DNA from: Niallia circulans
GTDB lineage: Bacteria > Bacillota > Bacilli > Bacillales > Cytobacillaceae
NCBI RefSeq assembly: GCF_003726095.1
Contig: NZ_CP026031.1
Location: forward strand, 2,356,001-2,420,000
DNA length: 64,000 bases
Direction of reading: 5' to 3'
Shown: piece by piece, positions 8,727 through 19,535 of the stretch
How the letters are laid out: each line of letters begins with the position of its first letter
Position numbering within the stretch: the first letter of the stretch is position 1
The notes under the pieces: model-generated
Told to the model about the DNA's origin: nothing
The model's database searches: none
What the model saw: the letters and a program-made list of their open reading frames with translations, nothing else
Program-made: the position numbers and the translations under genes

Positions 8727-10046
8727 TTATTCTTCTTCCGCTAAAGCTTGCTCTTGTTTGGCTGTAAATTCTTTTGGTGTTGCCTGACCGCCAAATAGTG
8801 ATTGGATCATATCTAAGTGCACTTGTGCAACACTAGAACTCATTTGAACATCTGCATATAAAGTTAAATTAGAAGCATTTCCAAGATCATTTAAAATATC
8901 GATATACATTTGATCTAGTTCAATATTGGCAGTGTCTACAACTGTCGCTGGAATTACACCTGCATCCTTAACAGAGTTTTTGCCCCATTCTTTTACTAAA
9001 TATGCGACAAATTCTTTCGCTTCGTCTTTTACCTTTGATTTTTCAGAAACAAATAGTCCAACACCAGGACCACCTACAAAACTGTTTATGTCTCCTTTTC
9101 CGCCTACATATGTTGGGAACTTAAAGTATCCTACTTTATCTTTAAATTCTTGTGTAACATCTGGGCTTGTTGTATAGTTTGGCAATTCCCAAGTCGCCAT
9201 TAAATACATAGCTGCTTGCTCATTCATAAAGTACCCTTTTGCCTCATCATTGGAAAGACCATTAAACCCTTTGACAAATCCGCCCATATCCACTAATTTT
9301 TTTACTTCTTCGGCTGCTTGAACAAGTGCTGGATCTTCAAAGCTTCCAGTACGATTAATCGCATTCGTTAACACTTCAGGTCCACCAATTCTATCTGCAA
9401 GATACATATACCACATAGAACCAGTCCAACGGTCTTTATTACCTAAAGTAATTGGTGTAACACCGTTATCAGCTAACGTTTTTACAACATTTAAAAACTC
9501 ATCATATGTTGCAGGAACTTCTAAATTATATTTCTCAAAGATTTCTTTATTGTAATAAACAGGTGTGATATTTAATTCAAGTGGAAGACCATATGTTTTC
9601 CCATCCATAGCAAATGCCTCTGTTGTACCTGCAACAAATTGGTCTTTAAAATTACTATCAATTACATCATCTAACGGAGCAAACATTTCCCCTTTAACGA
9701 ACGGCTGCATATATCCTGCTGCCCATGTCACACCAATATCTGGTAGCTCATTTGAAGCTGATAATACTTTAATTTTATCTTTATATTGCTCGTTTCCAAG
9801 AATTTCTGTCTGAATTTTTACATCTGGGTGGTCTTTTTCATACCGTTTAATGATATCGTTTACAATAGTGAACTGTGCTTTTGAACTTCCCTCTGGCCAA
9901 AGATGCATGAATTTAATCACTGTTTTATCTCCATTTTTTGAAGCGCTTTCATTGTTAGAAGAGGTGGATGAAGAACATCCTGCTAAAACTAATACCAGCA
10001 ATAAAGCAACAGATAGACATGCTGACAGTACTTTTCTATGAAACAT
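8727..10046 (-). CDS. Family-1 extracellular solute-binding lipoprotein (sugar ABC importer)
   Basis: The 439-residue protein has a signal peptide whose lipobox is LAGC near residue 23, followed by a Ser/Asn-rich linker and a MalE-like family-1 binding fold (typical stretch VIKFMHLWPEGSSK at the domain start and GLPLELNITPVYYNK in the middle). It should be the membrane-anchored receptor for the permeases downstream. The start at 10046 follows GGGGGT. It lies directly after the YesMN-type two-component genes, and such systems usually induce the adjacent importer in response to its sugar. The ligand is unknown. Confidence 0.92.
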   Translation of the reverse strand: MFHRKVLSACLSVALLLVLVLAGCSSSTSSNNESASKNGDKTVIKFMHLWPEGSSKAQFTIVNDIIKRYEKDHPDVKIQTEILGNEQYKDKIKVLSASNELPDIGVTWAAGYMQPFVKGEMFAPLDDVIDSNFKDQFVAGTTEAFAMDGKTYGLPLELNITPVYYNKEIFEKYNLEVPATYDEFLNVVKTLADNGVTPITLGNKDRWTGSMWYMYLADRIGGPEVLTNAINRTGSFEDPALVQAAEEVKKLVDMGGFVKGFNGLSNDEAKGYFMNEQAAMYLMATWELPNYTTSPDVTQEFKDKVGYFKFPTYVGGKGDINSFVGGPGVGLFVSEKSKVKDEAKEFVAYLVKEWGKNSVKDAGVIPATVVDTANIELDQMYIDILNDLGNASNLTLYADVQMSSSVAQVHLDMIQSLFGGQATPKEFTAKQEQALAEEE

Positions 10047-10159
10047 TTAAACTACCCCCTATACTTTCCTTTTTAATTATTTCTTTGTTACAATCTAAAG
10101 TCTATCATTAATGATTTTTCTAAAAAAGGTAACAATGATTAGGAAAAGTTCTACTATTT

Positions 10160-10954
10160 TTAGAAAGCCCTTTCATTATTTTCGTTATTTATTTTTCGGT
10201 AACCGCTTGGTGTTATTCCTTCTAAATCTTTAAATATTTTAATAAAATATTTGGCCGTTTTGTATCCTGACTCTTCTGCAATATCCGCAATGGAAAGTTT
10301 TGTGGAGATAAGTAGATTTTTCGCATGCTGAATTCGTCTTCTGGTGATATATTCACTAAACGTTAACCGAATCTCTTCCTTAAACAGTACACTAAAATAA
10401 CTTGGATTTAAATACACATGAGCGGCTACGTCACGTTGGGTTAATTCCTCATTTAAGTGACTATCAATATATTGTAAGGCTTTCTGAATTGGCTCTCTTA
10501 CTGATTCTTTTGTTACTCTTGCATCAATCAGCTTATTATCAACTACTTTTGAGATAATATCATTTCTGTCTTTATCTCTATCAATCTTTAGGGCATCTTC
10601 GACAGCTTCTATTAATTTTTTTTTACTAATTGGCTTTAATAAATAATTAATAACACCTAAGCGAAGAGCTTCTTGCGCATATTCAAATTCTGAATATGCA
10701 GAGATAACAATAACAACAGGGAGGTGTTTTTGGTCTCTGATTGTTTTCAACATTTTTATTCCAGTTATTTTAGGCATGCGAATATCTGTTAGAAGAATAT
10801 TTATTTTTTGTTTTTGCATAATATCAATGGCCGATTCTGCATTTTCCGAAATTAAAATTTGATATTGACCGCTAGACCAGTTCTCCAGTACTTTTTTGAT
10901 TCCTTCTCTCGATCTCGGCTCATCATCAACAATCAATATTGTTTTCGCATACAT
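10160..10954 (-). CDS. YesN-type response regulator with AraC DNA-binding domain
   Basis: Residues 1-120 form a receiver domain with acidic pocket D10-D11 and phospho-acceptor D57 in LLTDIRMP; K106 lies in NYLLKPIS. The C-terminal 100 residues form a two-helix-turn-helix AraC domain (ADIAEESGYKTAKYFIKIFK). The ATG at 10954 is chosen because it lies one base after the kinase stop codon and behind GGGGG; this gives 264 residues, normal for a short YesN-type regulator. It should be phosphorylated by the adjacent kinase and activate the neighbouring importer genes. Confidence 0.92.
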   Translation of the reverse strand: MYAKTILIVDDEPRSREGIKKVLENWSSGQYQILISENAESAIDIMQKQKINILLTDIRMPKITGIKMLKTIRDQKHLPVVIVISAYSEFEYAQEALRLGVINYLLKPISKKKLIEAVEDALKIDRDKDRNDIISKVVDNKLIDARVTKESVREPIQKALQYIDSHLNEELTQRDVAAHVYLNPSYFSVLFKEEIRLTFSEYITRRRIQHAKNLLISTKLSIADIAEESGYKTAKYFIKIFKDLEGITPSGYRKINNENNERAF

Positions 10955-10955
10955 C

Positions 10956-12698
10956 TTACATACCCCCATCTTTTGGAATTTCAAAAGAAATGAATGTCCC
11001 TTTATTCTCTATACTTTCTATCATTAATCCCTTTTGCTGTCTTTCCTGATAATAGAGTGTAAGCCTTTTATATACATTAGAAATAGCCATTCCCTTACCT
11101 GTGGCTGAAGAAATTCCTTCCTTTTCCATCGATTCCTTAATCTTCTTTAATTTAGACTCGCTTATGCCAATTCCATCATCTCTAACAATTACCTTTATGT
11201 TGTTATCCATCTCTCCTTGTTGCACAATAACGTCAACAGTACATTGTCCTACCTTATTCTCAGCTCCGTGTAAGACAGCATTTTCTACTAATGGTTGTAT
11301 TAAAAATTTGGGGATTTTCACTTCTTCAAACGCCTTTGGGAGTTGTATTTGCCACTTCAATAGTTCTCCAAATCGCATTTTCATTATTTCCATATAGTCT
11401 TCAATGTGGGCAATCTCCTCTTTTATGCGAACCCACTCATCCTCTGTAGATCGCGAAATGGTATAGCGAAATAAATTAGACATGGTAACAACTAGTTCGG
11501 CTAATTCTTCTTCGTCATTTTCCTCTAATGACCAATGGAGAGCATCTAATGTATTAAATAGAAAGTGAGGATTAATTTGTGCTTGCAAAGCTCTTAATTC
11601 ACTACGGTTTCGAGTAATTTCTTTTTGATAAACCATTGTGATTAAATGGTTTGTTTCTTTTACGAGCTGATTGTATGTACTATTTAATTCATTAATTTCA
11701 TTTACAGAGGGAATCTTTGGTGTCAGTGGCAAAGACCCTTCACTTGCAAATCTCATTGTGTTCGTTAAGCGGATAATCGGGCGAGTAATCATGTTAGAAA
11801 GAAAAAAAGAGCATACAAAGAAAATCATTAATCCAATTATGCCAGCAAGAAGAATGCTTGTGCGCACAACCGTTATGCCTTCCGTTAACGTATTATAGGG
11901 AGTTAAAATAAGGACAGTCCACCCTGTCATATACGAAGAATTTTTCGTAATCATGTAATCCCTTTCATTTATTGGTACTGTTTTTTTCTTGGTCTGTAAA
12001 ATGAACTCACTTGATTGCTGATAATTAGTAATAATCGGTTTATTTAATTCATCTAAAAGAATAAAATACTGATCCGTTTTGTCTGTTAATGTTTGATTAG
12101 CAAATTGAAAATAATTAGCATAAATACTAAAGAGTAAATATCCTCCATTGGTAAAACTGCGATTAATTAAATTTACTCTCCTTATAGCAAGAAAATAATT
12201 GCTGTCATTCGGATCTTCTCCAATCCAAACTAGACTCCCCTTTGCTTGGTCCGCCTTTTCTACCCAATCAGCATGCAAATCTGTCATTATTTTTGCATCA
12301 TCAAGTGGGAGTATTCGTTCCTGTTCCCTGGTAAATAATTGAAACGAAAAAATTCCATCAGAATTTGCTGTAACTGTATTAACAGTCCCCATTAATTCTT
12401 GTTTTTCATAAAAGGTCGCTTTCTTGTGTTCGTATTCCCTTGTTAACAGCTTTTGTACTTTATCATTCGTTGCCGCTAATTTTGAGGCCATATTTAATTG
12501 CTCATACAGGGTTTCAATTCTTCCACTTGCTTCCACTGCAACTTGCTGAATTTGTTTTTCTGCATTTTTTTCTAATAAAGTAGATACTTGATTAAATATC
12601 AATATACTCACAAATAAAAGTACGACTAGCATTACGGATAAAAATACAAATAAAATTTGATTTCGAAGTGTATTCCATTTCCTTAATAAGCTGAACAT
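10956..12698 (-). CDS. YesM-type sensor histidine kinase
   Basis: This 580-residue membrane kinase has two membrane spans (about residues 14-36 and 282-301), an extracellular sensor region of roughly 245 residues, a HAMP linker, the His_kinase block QINPHFLFNTL (374-384, probable phospho-His 378) and a GHKL ATPase domain with PLVENAVLHG and DDGIGIS. This is the YesM family that senses extracellular or binding-protein-bound sugars. Its stop codon is one base from the regulator start, so translation is coupled. The ATG at 12698 has a modest AAAGGCGA binding site. Confidence 0.92.
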   Translation of the reverse strand: MFSLLRKWNTLRNQILFVFLSVMLVVLLFVSILIFNQVSTLLEKNAEKQIQQVAVEASGRIETLYEQLNMASKLAATNDKVQKLLTREYEHKKATFYEKQELMGTVNTVTANSDGIFSFQLFTREQERILPLDDAKIMTDLHADWVEKADQAKGSLVWIGEDPNDSNYFLAIRRVNLINRSFTNGGYLLFSIYANYFQFANQTLTDKTDQYFILLDELNKPIITNYQQSSEFILQTKKKTVPINERDYMITKNSSYMTGWTVLILTPYNTLTEGITVVRTSILLAGIIGLMIFFVCSFFLSNMITRPIIRLTNTMRFASEGSLPLTPKIPSVNEINELNSTYNQLVKETNHLITMVYQKEITRNRSELRALQAQINPHFLFNTLDALHWSLEENDEEELAELVVTMSNLFRYTISRSTEDEWVRIKEEIAHIEDYMEIMKMRFGELLKWQIQLPKAFEEVKIPKFLIQPLVENAVLHGAENKVGQCTVDVIVQQGEMDNNIKVIVRDDGIGISESKLKKIKESMEKEGISSATGKGMAISNVYKRLTLYYQERQQKGLMIESIENKGTFISFEIPKDGGM

Positions 12699-12732
12699 AG
12701 ATTTTTATCGCCTTTCGCCCCATTTGCAACTT

Positions 12733-12782
12733 ATTATACCAAAAATCCTATTTACTTTGTTTATTCATTATACAAATAAACA
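12733..12782 (-). promoter_or_regulatory. Extended -10 promoter and inverted repeat before the two-component genes
   Basis: The minus strand has TGGTATAAT (12733-12741), an extended -10 about 35 bases before the kinase start. Upstream, TGTTTATT and AATAAACA (12758-12782) form a perfect 8-bp inverted repeat with a nine-base centre that also contains TATAAT. This could be an operator for a dimeric regulator or for YesN itself. Confidence 0.4.
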
Positions 12783-12826
12783 TAATAATTATTCTGCTAT
12801 CTAAAAAATCTTATCACTTATTTAAC

Positions 12827-12875
12827 AAAAAAAGAGAGTCTGACTATTTTACTATTGTAAGAAAATCAGACTCTC
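12827..12875 (-). terminator. Rho-independent terminator after fxsA
   Basis: GAGAGTCTGA and TCAGACTCTC form a perfect 10-bp stem, followed on the minus strand by seven Ts. It ends fxsA transcription before the two-component genes. Confidence 0.88.
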
Positions 12876-12884
12876 CTTTTATGC

Positions 12885-13283
12885 TTATTTATATGAGTGA
12901 ATAATGGTAACTCGATTTCTCTTTTGCAGCTTTCTTTGTATATTTCTTATGAATAAATTTTTTCCAATTCTTCTTGTTGGAGGAAATAGAATAAGGACAC
13001 CTGCAATATCTGTTAAAAAGCCCGGAAACAGTAATAAAAGCCCACCAATAAGAATACAAAAGCTATCTAATATAGCATCTCCTGGCATGATACCTTGATT
13101 TATTTGAACTTGAACATTACGAATCGCCTTTAACCCTTGTTTCTTTAGTAAAATACCGCCTAGAATTCCAGTGCCTATTGCAATAATTAAGGTTTCTGGT
13201 ATACCAATTATGTTTCCAGCTATCAGAAAAATCACAAGTTCAATTAATGGTAATAACAGCAAGCTGATCATAAAATTTCTCAA
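12885..13283 (-). CDS. fxsA: FxsA-family small membrane protein
   Basis: The 132-residue protein has FxsA features: an N-terminal membrane span, a central hydrophobic pair with GGILLKKQGLKAIR, and the GFLTDIAGVLILFPPTR segment followed by a basic tail. The family is named for relief of F-plasmid exclusion of phage T7 in E. coli; its normal role is unknown. The start is TTG at 13283 behind GGAGGATGGTGA; a later in-frame ATG at 13271 is possible. It follows pyk, as in B. subtilis (ytzA), and is closed by a strong terminator. Confidence 0.87.
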   Translation of the reverse strand: MRNFMISLLLLPLIELVIFLIAGNIIGIPETLIIAIGTGILGGILLKKQGLKAIRNVQVQINQGIMPGDAILDSFCILIGGLLLLFPGFLTDIAGVLILFPPTRRIGKNLFIRNIQRKLQKRNRVTIIHSYK

Positions 13284-13436
13284 ATTGTCACCATCCTCCT
13301 TTTCATTTCCTTTCTTTTTATTATACCCTTTTTTGATCTGTGCTGATAGTTAGCTGCCTATTGTTTTCCCTGTTAATTAATGTTATAACACGTTGTTGCT
13401 TATAGCCTCTCCTTTGGATATTTAAGAACTGCAAAA

Positions 13437-13481
13437 GAAGAGTATCCATTGCCTAATGATTATTAGGTATGGATACTCTTC
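13437..13481. terminator. Terminator hairpin after pyk
   Basis: A long stem pairs GAAGAGTATCCAT with ATGGATACTCTTC, with a second inner stem CCTAAT/ATTAGG. The T-tract after it on the minus strand is interrupted (CTTTTG), but the stem is strong and lies 20 bases after the pyk stop. Confidence 0.8.
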
Positions 13482-13501
13482 CAATTTTTATGCTTTATAG
13501 A

Positions 13502-15262
13502 TTATAGTACGCTCGCATGTCCGCTATATACATAGCCGCTACGAGAATCCACTGTAATATCTAAGCCATCCTTTAAGATGCTAGTTGCGTTTTCTACTCC
13601 TACAATAACAGGAATTCCAATATTTAATCCTACAACCGCAGCATGACTTGTTAAGCCACCTTCTTCAACGATTAGGGCACTACATTTTTCTAATGCAGGT
13701 ACCATATCACGATCTGTAGCATTTGTTACAAGAATAGAACCGAAATTAACTTTATCTAGGGCTTCTTTAGCACTAGTAGCAATTACAGCTTTACCAAAGG
13801 CTGTTTTGCGGCCAATTCCTTGTCCTTTAGCAAGCACATCGCCAATTACATGGATTTTCATGATGTTTGTTGTACCTGCTTCTCCAACTGGAAGTCCAGC
13901 AGTAATCACAACTAAATCACCATGTGTAACAATCGAGCTGTTAACACCTTCTTGAACTGCTACATCTAGCATTTCATCTGTTGATTCTGATTTTTGGCTA
14001 AGGCGTGGATATACTCCCCAAACTAGCGCTAATTGTCTTTGAATTTTTGCATCATATGTTACCGCAATAATTGGAGCTTCTGGACGATATTTAGAAATCA
14101 TTCTTGCAGTATGACCACTACCAGTTGGTGTAATTACTGCTTTAACTTCTAAATTTAACGCAGTATGAGCAACAGATTGTCCGATAGAGTCTGTAATAGA
14201 ATGCTCTGAATCTTTGCTACGTTTTGAGAGGATTTCTTTATAGTTTAATGCCTCTTCTGCTCTTGCTGCAATATTATTCATAGTTTGTACAGCTTCCACA
14301 GGATATAATCCTGCTGCTGTTTCTCCAGAAAGCATAATAGCATCTGTTCCATCAAAAATTGCGTTTGCTACATCACTTGCTTCTGCACGAGTTGGACGTG
14401 GATTACGTTGCATAGAATCTAGCATTTGTGTTGCTGTAATAACTGGTTTTCCTAATGTGTTACATTTTTTAATGAGCATTTTTTGAACTAATGGTACTTC
14501 TTCAGCAGGAATTTCTACTCCTAAATCACCACGTGCAACCATTAGTCCATCAGAAACCTCAAGGATTTCATCAATATTATCTACACCTTCTTGGTTTTCG
14601 ATTTTAGGTATGATATGGATATGAGAAGCATTATTATCCTCTAATAATTGCTTGATTTCTAGAACATCAGACGCACGACGAACGAAAGATGCTGCAATGA
14701 AGTCAATTCCTTGTTCAATACCAAAAAGGATGTCATTTGCATCTTTTTCCGTGATACCAGGAAGATTTACAGCAACACCAGGTACGTTAACACCTTTTTT
14801 ATTCTTCAAAGTCCCTGAATTTAATATTTTTGTATGTATTTCTCCAGCAGCTTTGTCTATTTTCGTTACTTCAAGGCCGATTAAACCATCATCTAATAGA
14901 ATTTTGCTACCTGGCTCCACATCATCAATTAAACCTTCGTAAGTAACAGAGAATTTCTCTGTAGTACCTTCTACTTCTGTCATAGATACGATAATATCAT
15001 TGCCAGCAACTAATTCAATAGAACCATCTTTCATGTTGTTTGTTCTAATTTCTGGACCTTTTGTATCTAAAAGAATCGCAATATTGTTACCAGTAATTTC
15101 AGCTGCTTCACGAATGTTTTTTATTCTTGCTCCATGCTCTTCAAAATCACCATGGGAAAAGTTAAGACGTGAAACATTCATTCCAGCTTCCATTAATTGC
15201 GTTAATTTTTCTACGCTTTCACTTGCAGGACCAATAGTACATACAATCTTCGTTTTACGCAT
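13502..15262 (-). CDS. pyk: Pyruvate kinase with C-terminal PEP-utilising domain
   Basis: Pyruvate kinase transfers phosphate from phosphoenolpyruvate to ADP, the last step of glycolysis in the cytoplasm. The 586 residues match the Bacillus form: a barrel with [15 protein letters not shown] (active-site Lys) and [12 protein letters not shown], a B domain, a C domain, and an extra C-terminal domain with [12 protein letters not shown], homologous to the phosphohistidine domain of PEP synthase. The start at 15262 follows CGGAGG. It is 120 bases downstream of pfkA and co-directional, so the two form a glycolytic operon; the gap contains overlapping inverted repeats. Confidence 0.98.
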   Translation of the reverse strand: MRKTKIVCTIGPASESVEKLTQLMEAGMNVSRLNFSHGDFEEHGARIKNIREAAEITGNNIAILLDTKGPEIRTNNMKDGSIELVAGNDIIVSMTEVEGTTEKFSVTYEGLIDDVEPGSKILLDDGLIGLEVTKIDKAAGEIHTKILNSGTLKNKKGVNVPGVAVNLPGITEKDANDILFGIEQGIDFIAASFVRRASDVLEIKQLLEDNNASHIHIIPKIENQEGVDNIDEILEVSDGLMVARGDLGVEIPAEEVPLVQKMLIKKCNTLGKPVITATQMLDSMQRNPRPTRAEASDVANAIFDGTDAIMLSGETAAGLYPVEAVQTMNNIAARAEEALNYKEILSKRSKDSEHSITDSIGQSVAHTALNLEVKAVITPTGSGHTARMISKYRPEAPIIAVTYDAKIQRQLALVWGVYPRLSQKSESTDEMLDVAVQEGVNSSIVTHGDLVVITAGLPVGEAGTTNIMKIHVIGDVLAKGQGIGRKTAFGKAVIATSAKEALDKVNFGSILVTNATDRDMVPALEKCSALIVEEGGLTSHAAVVGLNIGIPVIVGVENATSILKDGLDITVDSRSGYVYSGHASVL

Positions 15263-15313
15263 TAATAATAACCTCCGATAAATATTAGTAAATAATAATA
15301 GCGAACTAAAACA

Positions 15314-15373
15314 GCATTTTAGGAATTTATGAATTATCTAATCATAAAATGCACTAGAAGATCATAAATTCCT
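15314..15373 (-). promoter_or_regulatory. Overlapping inverted repeats between pfkA and pyk
   Basis: Arms AGGAATTTATGA (15321-15332) and TCATAAATTCCT (15362-15373) are perfect complements. A second pair, GCATTTTA (15314-15321) and TAAAATGC (15345-15352), interleaves with the first, and TTTATGA can instead pair with the nearer TCATAAA (15342-15348). These structures exclude one another or form a pseudoknot. No U-run follows. Confidence 0.5.
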
Positions 15374-15381
15374 GCTGTTTA

Positions 15382-16365
<984 letters not shown>

Positions 16366-16405
16366 TCATTAACAAATAAATTATGTAGCATAACATACAT
16401 ATACT

Positions 16406-16411
16406 ATTATA
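16406..16411 (-). promoter_or_regulatory. Candidate -10 box of the pfkA-pyk promoter
   Basis: The minus strand reads TATAAT about 60 bases before the pfkA start, with a poor -35 (TGTTAC) 17 bases upstream. Confidence 0.35.
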
Positions 16412-16623
16412 TAACAAATTACTTGTCTGTAACATTTTTCACAAAAATTACATATATAATCTATGTAATGCTAACTTTTGTAAATTAATCAAGAAATTGG
16501 CTTTTCTCTATTAATTTATCTTGCATTTATCCAATTATCCATTAAACAATTCTACCATATCATGAAGAATCGTGTATCTCAACTTAATATGAAAAAAAAA
16601 TAAAAGACGGAATAATCAGCAAA

Positions 16624-16637
16624 ATGCAAACGTTTTA
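16624..16637 (+). promoter_or_regulatory. cre-like sequence upstream of pfkA
   Basis: ATGCAAACGTTTTAT fits the catabolite-responsive element pattern except for one position. It lies about 280 bases upstream of pfkA, so functional relevance is uncertain. Confidence 0.25.
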
Positions 16638-16822
16638 TACGACGTTATTTTTGTAGCTATTTCCCGTTATTACAAACTTTAAACATATTAACTAACAGTC
16701 AGAAAAGAAACATGATAAAAAATAGCGTTAATAGTTTTAAAATAATATGCATTTAATTACTGCTTCTATAAAATCTTCTGCAAAGTACATTTTTACCTTC
16801 TTACCGCATTTTCATACCTAAT

Positions 16823-16882
16823 AAAAACCCCCATACTTATACGAAATATTTTTACTATCTCCGTATAAGTATGGGGGTTTTT
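16823..16882. terminator. Strong bidirectional terminator after accA
   Basis: A perfect 21-base inverted repeat (16823-16843 and 16862-16882) reads AAAAACCCCCATACTTATAC outward on both strands and ends in T5. It terminates accDA on the minus strand. Confidence 0.92.
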
Positions 16883-16925
16883 GTCACTTGGAATATTTAT
16901 TCCCAATCTCGTTTAAAAAAGGTTA

Positions 16926-17879
16926 TCAATGATTTAAATAGGCACCCATATTTTTAAACTTAGCATAGCGATGATTCACAAGTTCTTCCTTTGTCATTTC
17001 TTTTAACTCTTTTAGAGATGTATATAATACTTCATCAATTTGTTCTGCTTGTTCTTTTATATTATGGTGTGCTCCACCTTTTACTTCCTTAATGATGGAA
17101 TCAATAATGCTCAACTCTTTTAAATCTGGTGCAGTAATTCTCATTTTTTCAGCTGCTTGTTTAGCCTGCCCAGCATCTTTCCATAAAATAGATGCTGCTC
17201 CTTCTGGTGTAATAACCGAGTATGTGGAGTTCTCTAGCATATGAATATGGTTACCAACGCCAAGTGCTAAAGCACCACCACTACCACCCTCTCCAATTAC
17301 AATACAGACAATTGGGACTTCCATCGATGCCATTTCAAATAAATTTTTGGCAATAGCTTCACTTTGTCCTCTTTCCTCAGCAGCTTTACCAGGATATGCA
17401 CCTTTTGTGTCAATAAAACAAATAATGGGACGATTGAACTTATCCGCTTGTTTCATTAGGCGCAGGGCTTTTCGATATCCTTCTGGGTGAGGCATTCCAA
17501 AATTTCTGCGAATATTTTCCTTCGTGTCCTTTCCTCTTTGATGGCCGACAATCGTTACTGGTAGTCCTTTGTATTTCGCAATTCCACCTACAATTGCCTC
17601 GTCATCTCCAAAGCCTCTATCTCCATGTAATTCGATAAAATCGGTAAACAAATGGGGAATATAGTCAAGGGTCGTTGGTCTATTTGGATGTCTAGCAATT
17701 TGAACTCGATCCCAAGGTTTCATATTATCATACACATCTTTTTCCAGTTTTTTTAAACGTATTTCTAATTTCTCAATTTCTGTACTTAAATCAACATTCG
17801 CATTTTCCGAGAAGTCTTTTAATTCTTGGATTTTATCTTTCAATTCATTAATTGGTTTATCAAAATCTAATCCTACCAT
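16926..17879 (-). CDS. accA: Acetyl-CoA carboxylase carboxyltransferase subunit alpha
   Basis: AccA and AccD together transfer the carboxyl group from carboxybiotin-BCCP to acetyl-CoA, making malonyl-CoA for fatty acid synthesis. The 317 residues include an N-terminal coiled helix region, the crotonase-like core with [26 protein letters not shown] and [14 protein letters not shown] oxyanion-hole glycines. Its ATG at 17879 overlaps the accD stop by seven bases (ATGGTAG), so the two subunits are translationally coupled in equal amounts. Confidence 0.97.
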   Translation of the reverse strand: MVGLDFDKPINELKDKIQELKDFSENANVDLSTEIEKLEIRLKKLEKDVYDNMKPWDRVQIARHPNRPTTLDYIPHLFTDFIELHGDRGFGDDEAIVGGIAKYKGLPVTIVGHQRGKDTKENIRRNFGMPHPEGYRKALRLMKQADKFNRPIICFIDTKGAYPGKAAEERGQSEAIAKNLFEMASMEVPIVCIVIGEGGSGGALALGVGNHIHMLENSTYSVITPEGAASILWKDAGQAKQAAEKMRITAPDLKELSIIDSIIKEVKGGAHHNIKEQAEQIDEVLYTSLKELKEMTKEELVNHRYAKFKNMGAYLNH

Positions 17880-18742
17880 TCTAATTCACCACCAGTTTGA
17901 TGCATTTCAAGCACTAGGCTAAGTTTTTCTTTTAATTCTAATCTAGGTATTACCGCATCTAATTGACCGTGCTTTAGTAAAAACTCTGCCGTTTGGAAGT
18001 CCTCCGGAAGCTCTTCTCCTATTGTTTGTTCAATAATACGACGTCCCGCAAAACCAATTAATGCACCTGGTTCCGCAAAATTATAATCGCCAAGTGAGGC
18101 AAAGCTTGCAGAAACGCCTCCTGTTGTTGGGTGGGTCATAATGGTAATATATAAACCGCCATTATCGCTAAATCGTTTTAATGCTATACTTGTTTTCGCC
18201 ATTTGCATAAGACTTAGCACGCCTTCTTGCATTCTTGCTCCACCAGAAGCCGTAAAAATTATAAAGGGTAGCGAAAGCTCGTCAGCCTTTTCAACAGCGA
18301 GAGTAATTTTTTCTCCAACTACTGAACCCATACTCCCCATCCGGAAAGAAGAATCCATTACAGCTATTACTACTTTTTTGCCATTTATTTCTCCTGTTCC
18401 TGTAACAACAGCTTCATTCATATTTGTTTTTTTTATATCACCGGCAATTTTATCTTCATAACCAGGAAATTGCAAAGGATTTCCGGTTCTCATTTCTGCA
18501 TTTAGCTCAACAAAAGTTGCTTCATCTAAGATGCAGTTCATTCTTTCATAAGCTTTCATGGGCAGATGATACCCACAATTTAGACAAACCTTATGATTCT
18601 TCTGTAATTCACGTGTATACATTATTTTCTTACAATTAGAACATTTTGTCATAATCCCTTCAGGAACTTCATTTTTTGATAATTCTGAAGGTAATGTTGC
18701 ATATTTTAGTTTTTTTGATTTCGAAAATATTCCCTTAATCAA
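17873..18742 (-). CDS. accD: Acetyl-CoA carboxylase carboxyltransferase subunit beta
   Basis: This 289-residue partner of AccA carries an N-terminal four-cysteine zinc ribbon (CSNC at about 34-37 and CLNC at about 53-56) and the crotonase-fold core with [18 protein letters not shown]. The start codon is TTG at 18742, eight bases behind GGGGAGG; no ATG is available there. It lies 69 bases downstream of the FadR-type regulator gene and overlaps accA, so the three probably share a transcript. Confidence 0.97.
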   Translation of the reverse strand: MIKGIFSKSKKLKYATLPSELSKNEVPEGIMTKCSNCKKIMYTRELQKNHKVCLNCGYHLPMKAYERMNCILDEATFVELNAEMRTGNPLQFPGYEDKIAGDIKKTNMNEAVVTGTGEINGKKVVIAVMDSSFRMGSMGSVVGEKITLAVEKADELSLPFIIFTASGGARMQEGVLSLMQMAKTSIALKRFSDNGGLYITIMTHPTTGGVSASFASLGDYNFAEPGALIGFAGRRIIEQTIGEELPEDFQTAEFLLKHGQLDAVIPRLELKEKLSLVLEMHQTGGELEW

Positions 18743-18811
18743 TATGGAAACCTCCCCATAAGTAACAATTTAGATTTGAATCGGATTCCTATCATTTCCA
18801 AGCACCAATAA

Positions 18812-19432
18812 TCAGTTGAAATTATTGTAATTACTAAATACACTCCATAATTGCATTTGATTCTTTTGTTTTAATGAATCTAAAAGAAGGAGGTAATCCT
18901 CCCTCTTCCATTCTTTCGCAGGAATTGTTAGTGAATGATAATAGTCATTTAAAATAGTCCATAAACGATGGACCAAGAAATTATCAGCTATTTTAATGAT
19001 TTGAAAGAAAAACTCACTTTCTGATATTTCTCGTTCATTTACCAACTGTTTTAAATGTGCCAATTCATCTTCTGTAATTTTTTCCATGGCAATATATAGA
19101 GCATTTAATTGAATATAATTCTTAGTTTCCAAAACGTCTTGTTTTGCTTTATCATTCTGCAATATAAAAGTACTGATCAATTCTACTAATTTATGACCTT
19201 GAAAATCACGAAGAAAGGTTCCTTCCCCTTTTCTTGTTTCAATCAGTCCAAGCAGCTCTAATGCCCTCAGAGCTTCTCTAATGGATGATCTGCCTGCGTG
19301 TAGGGTATCACTTAATACTCGTTCAGAGGGAAGCTTGTCCCCTGGTTTCAGGCCGTTTTGATTAATCATTTCTCGTAAATGATTCACGATATCCACATAT
19401 AATTTGGATTCCTTTGAAGATGATTCATTCAC
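18812..19432 (-). CDS. FadR/GntR-family transcriptional regulator
   Basis: The 206-residue protein has an N-terminal GntR winged helix (PGDKLPSERVLSDTLHAGRSS, about residues 30-50) and an all-helical C-terminal FCD-like ligand domain. FadR-subfamily proteins bind TNGTNNNACNA palindromes and respond to small acids or acyl-CoA. The likely start is a GTG at 19432. A perfect TGGTC-T-GACCA palindrome lies about 105 bases upstream of the gene, consistent with autoregulation. Because accD-accA follow directly, control of malonyl-CoA synthesis is a reasonable but unproven role. Confidence 0.85.
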   Translation of the reverse strand: MNESSSKESKLYVDIVNHLREMINQNGLKPGDKLPSERVLSDTLHAGRSSIREALRALELLGLIETRKGEGTFLRDFQGHKLVELISTFILQNDKAKQDVLETKNYIQLNALYIAMEKITEDELAHLKQLVNEREISESEFFFQIIKIADNFLVHRLWTILNDYYHSLTIPAKEWKREDYLLLLDSLKQKNQMQLWSVFSNYNNFN

Positions 19433-19535
19433 CTTATGTCATCACTCACTTCTTTCTTGCCTTTTTTTTGGCAATGTTATTAGAAAATAAATAAAGTATA
19501 AGTACAAAAAATCCAATCCAAAAATTTAGGCTAAG

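Noticed and set aside
12885..13283. FxsA considered as a phage-defence component
   Set aside because: The name comes from an overexpression phenotype; here it keeps the ordinary pyk-fxsA housekeeping context.
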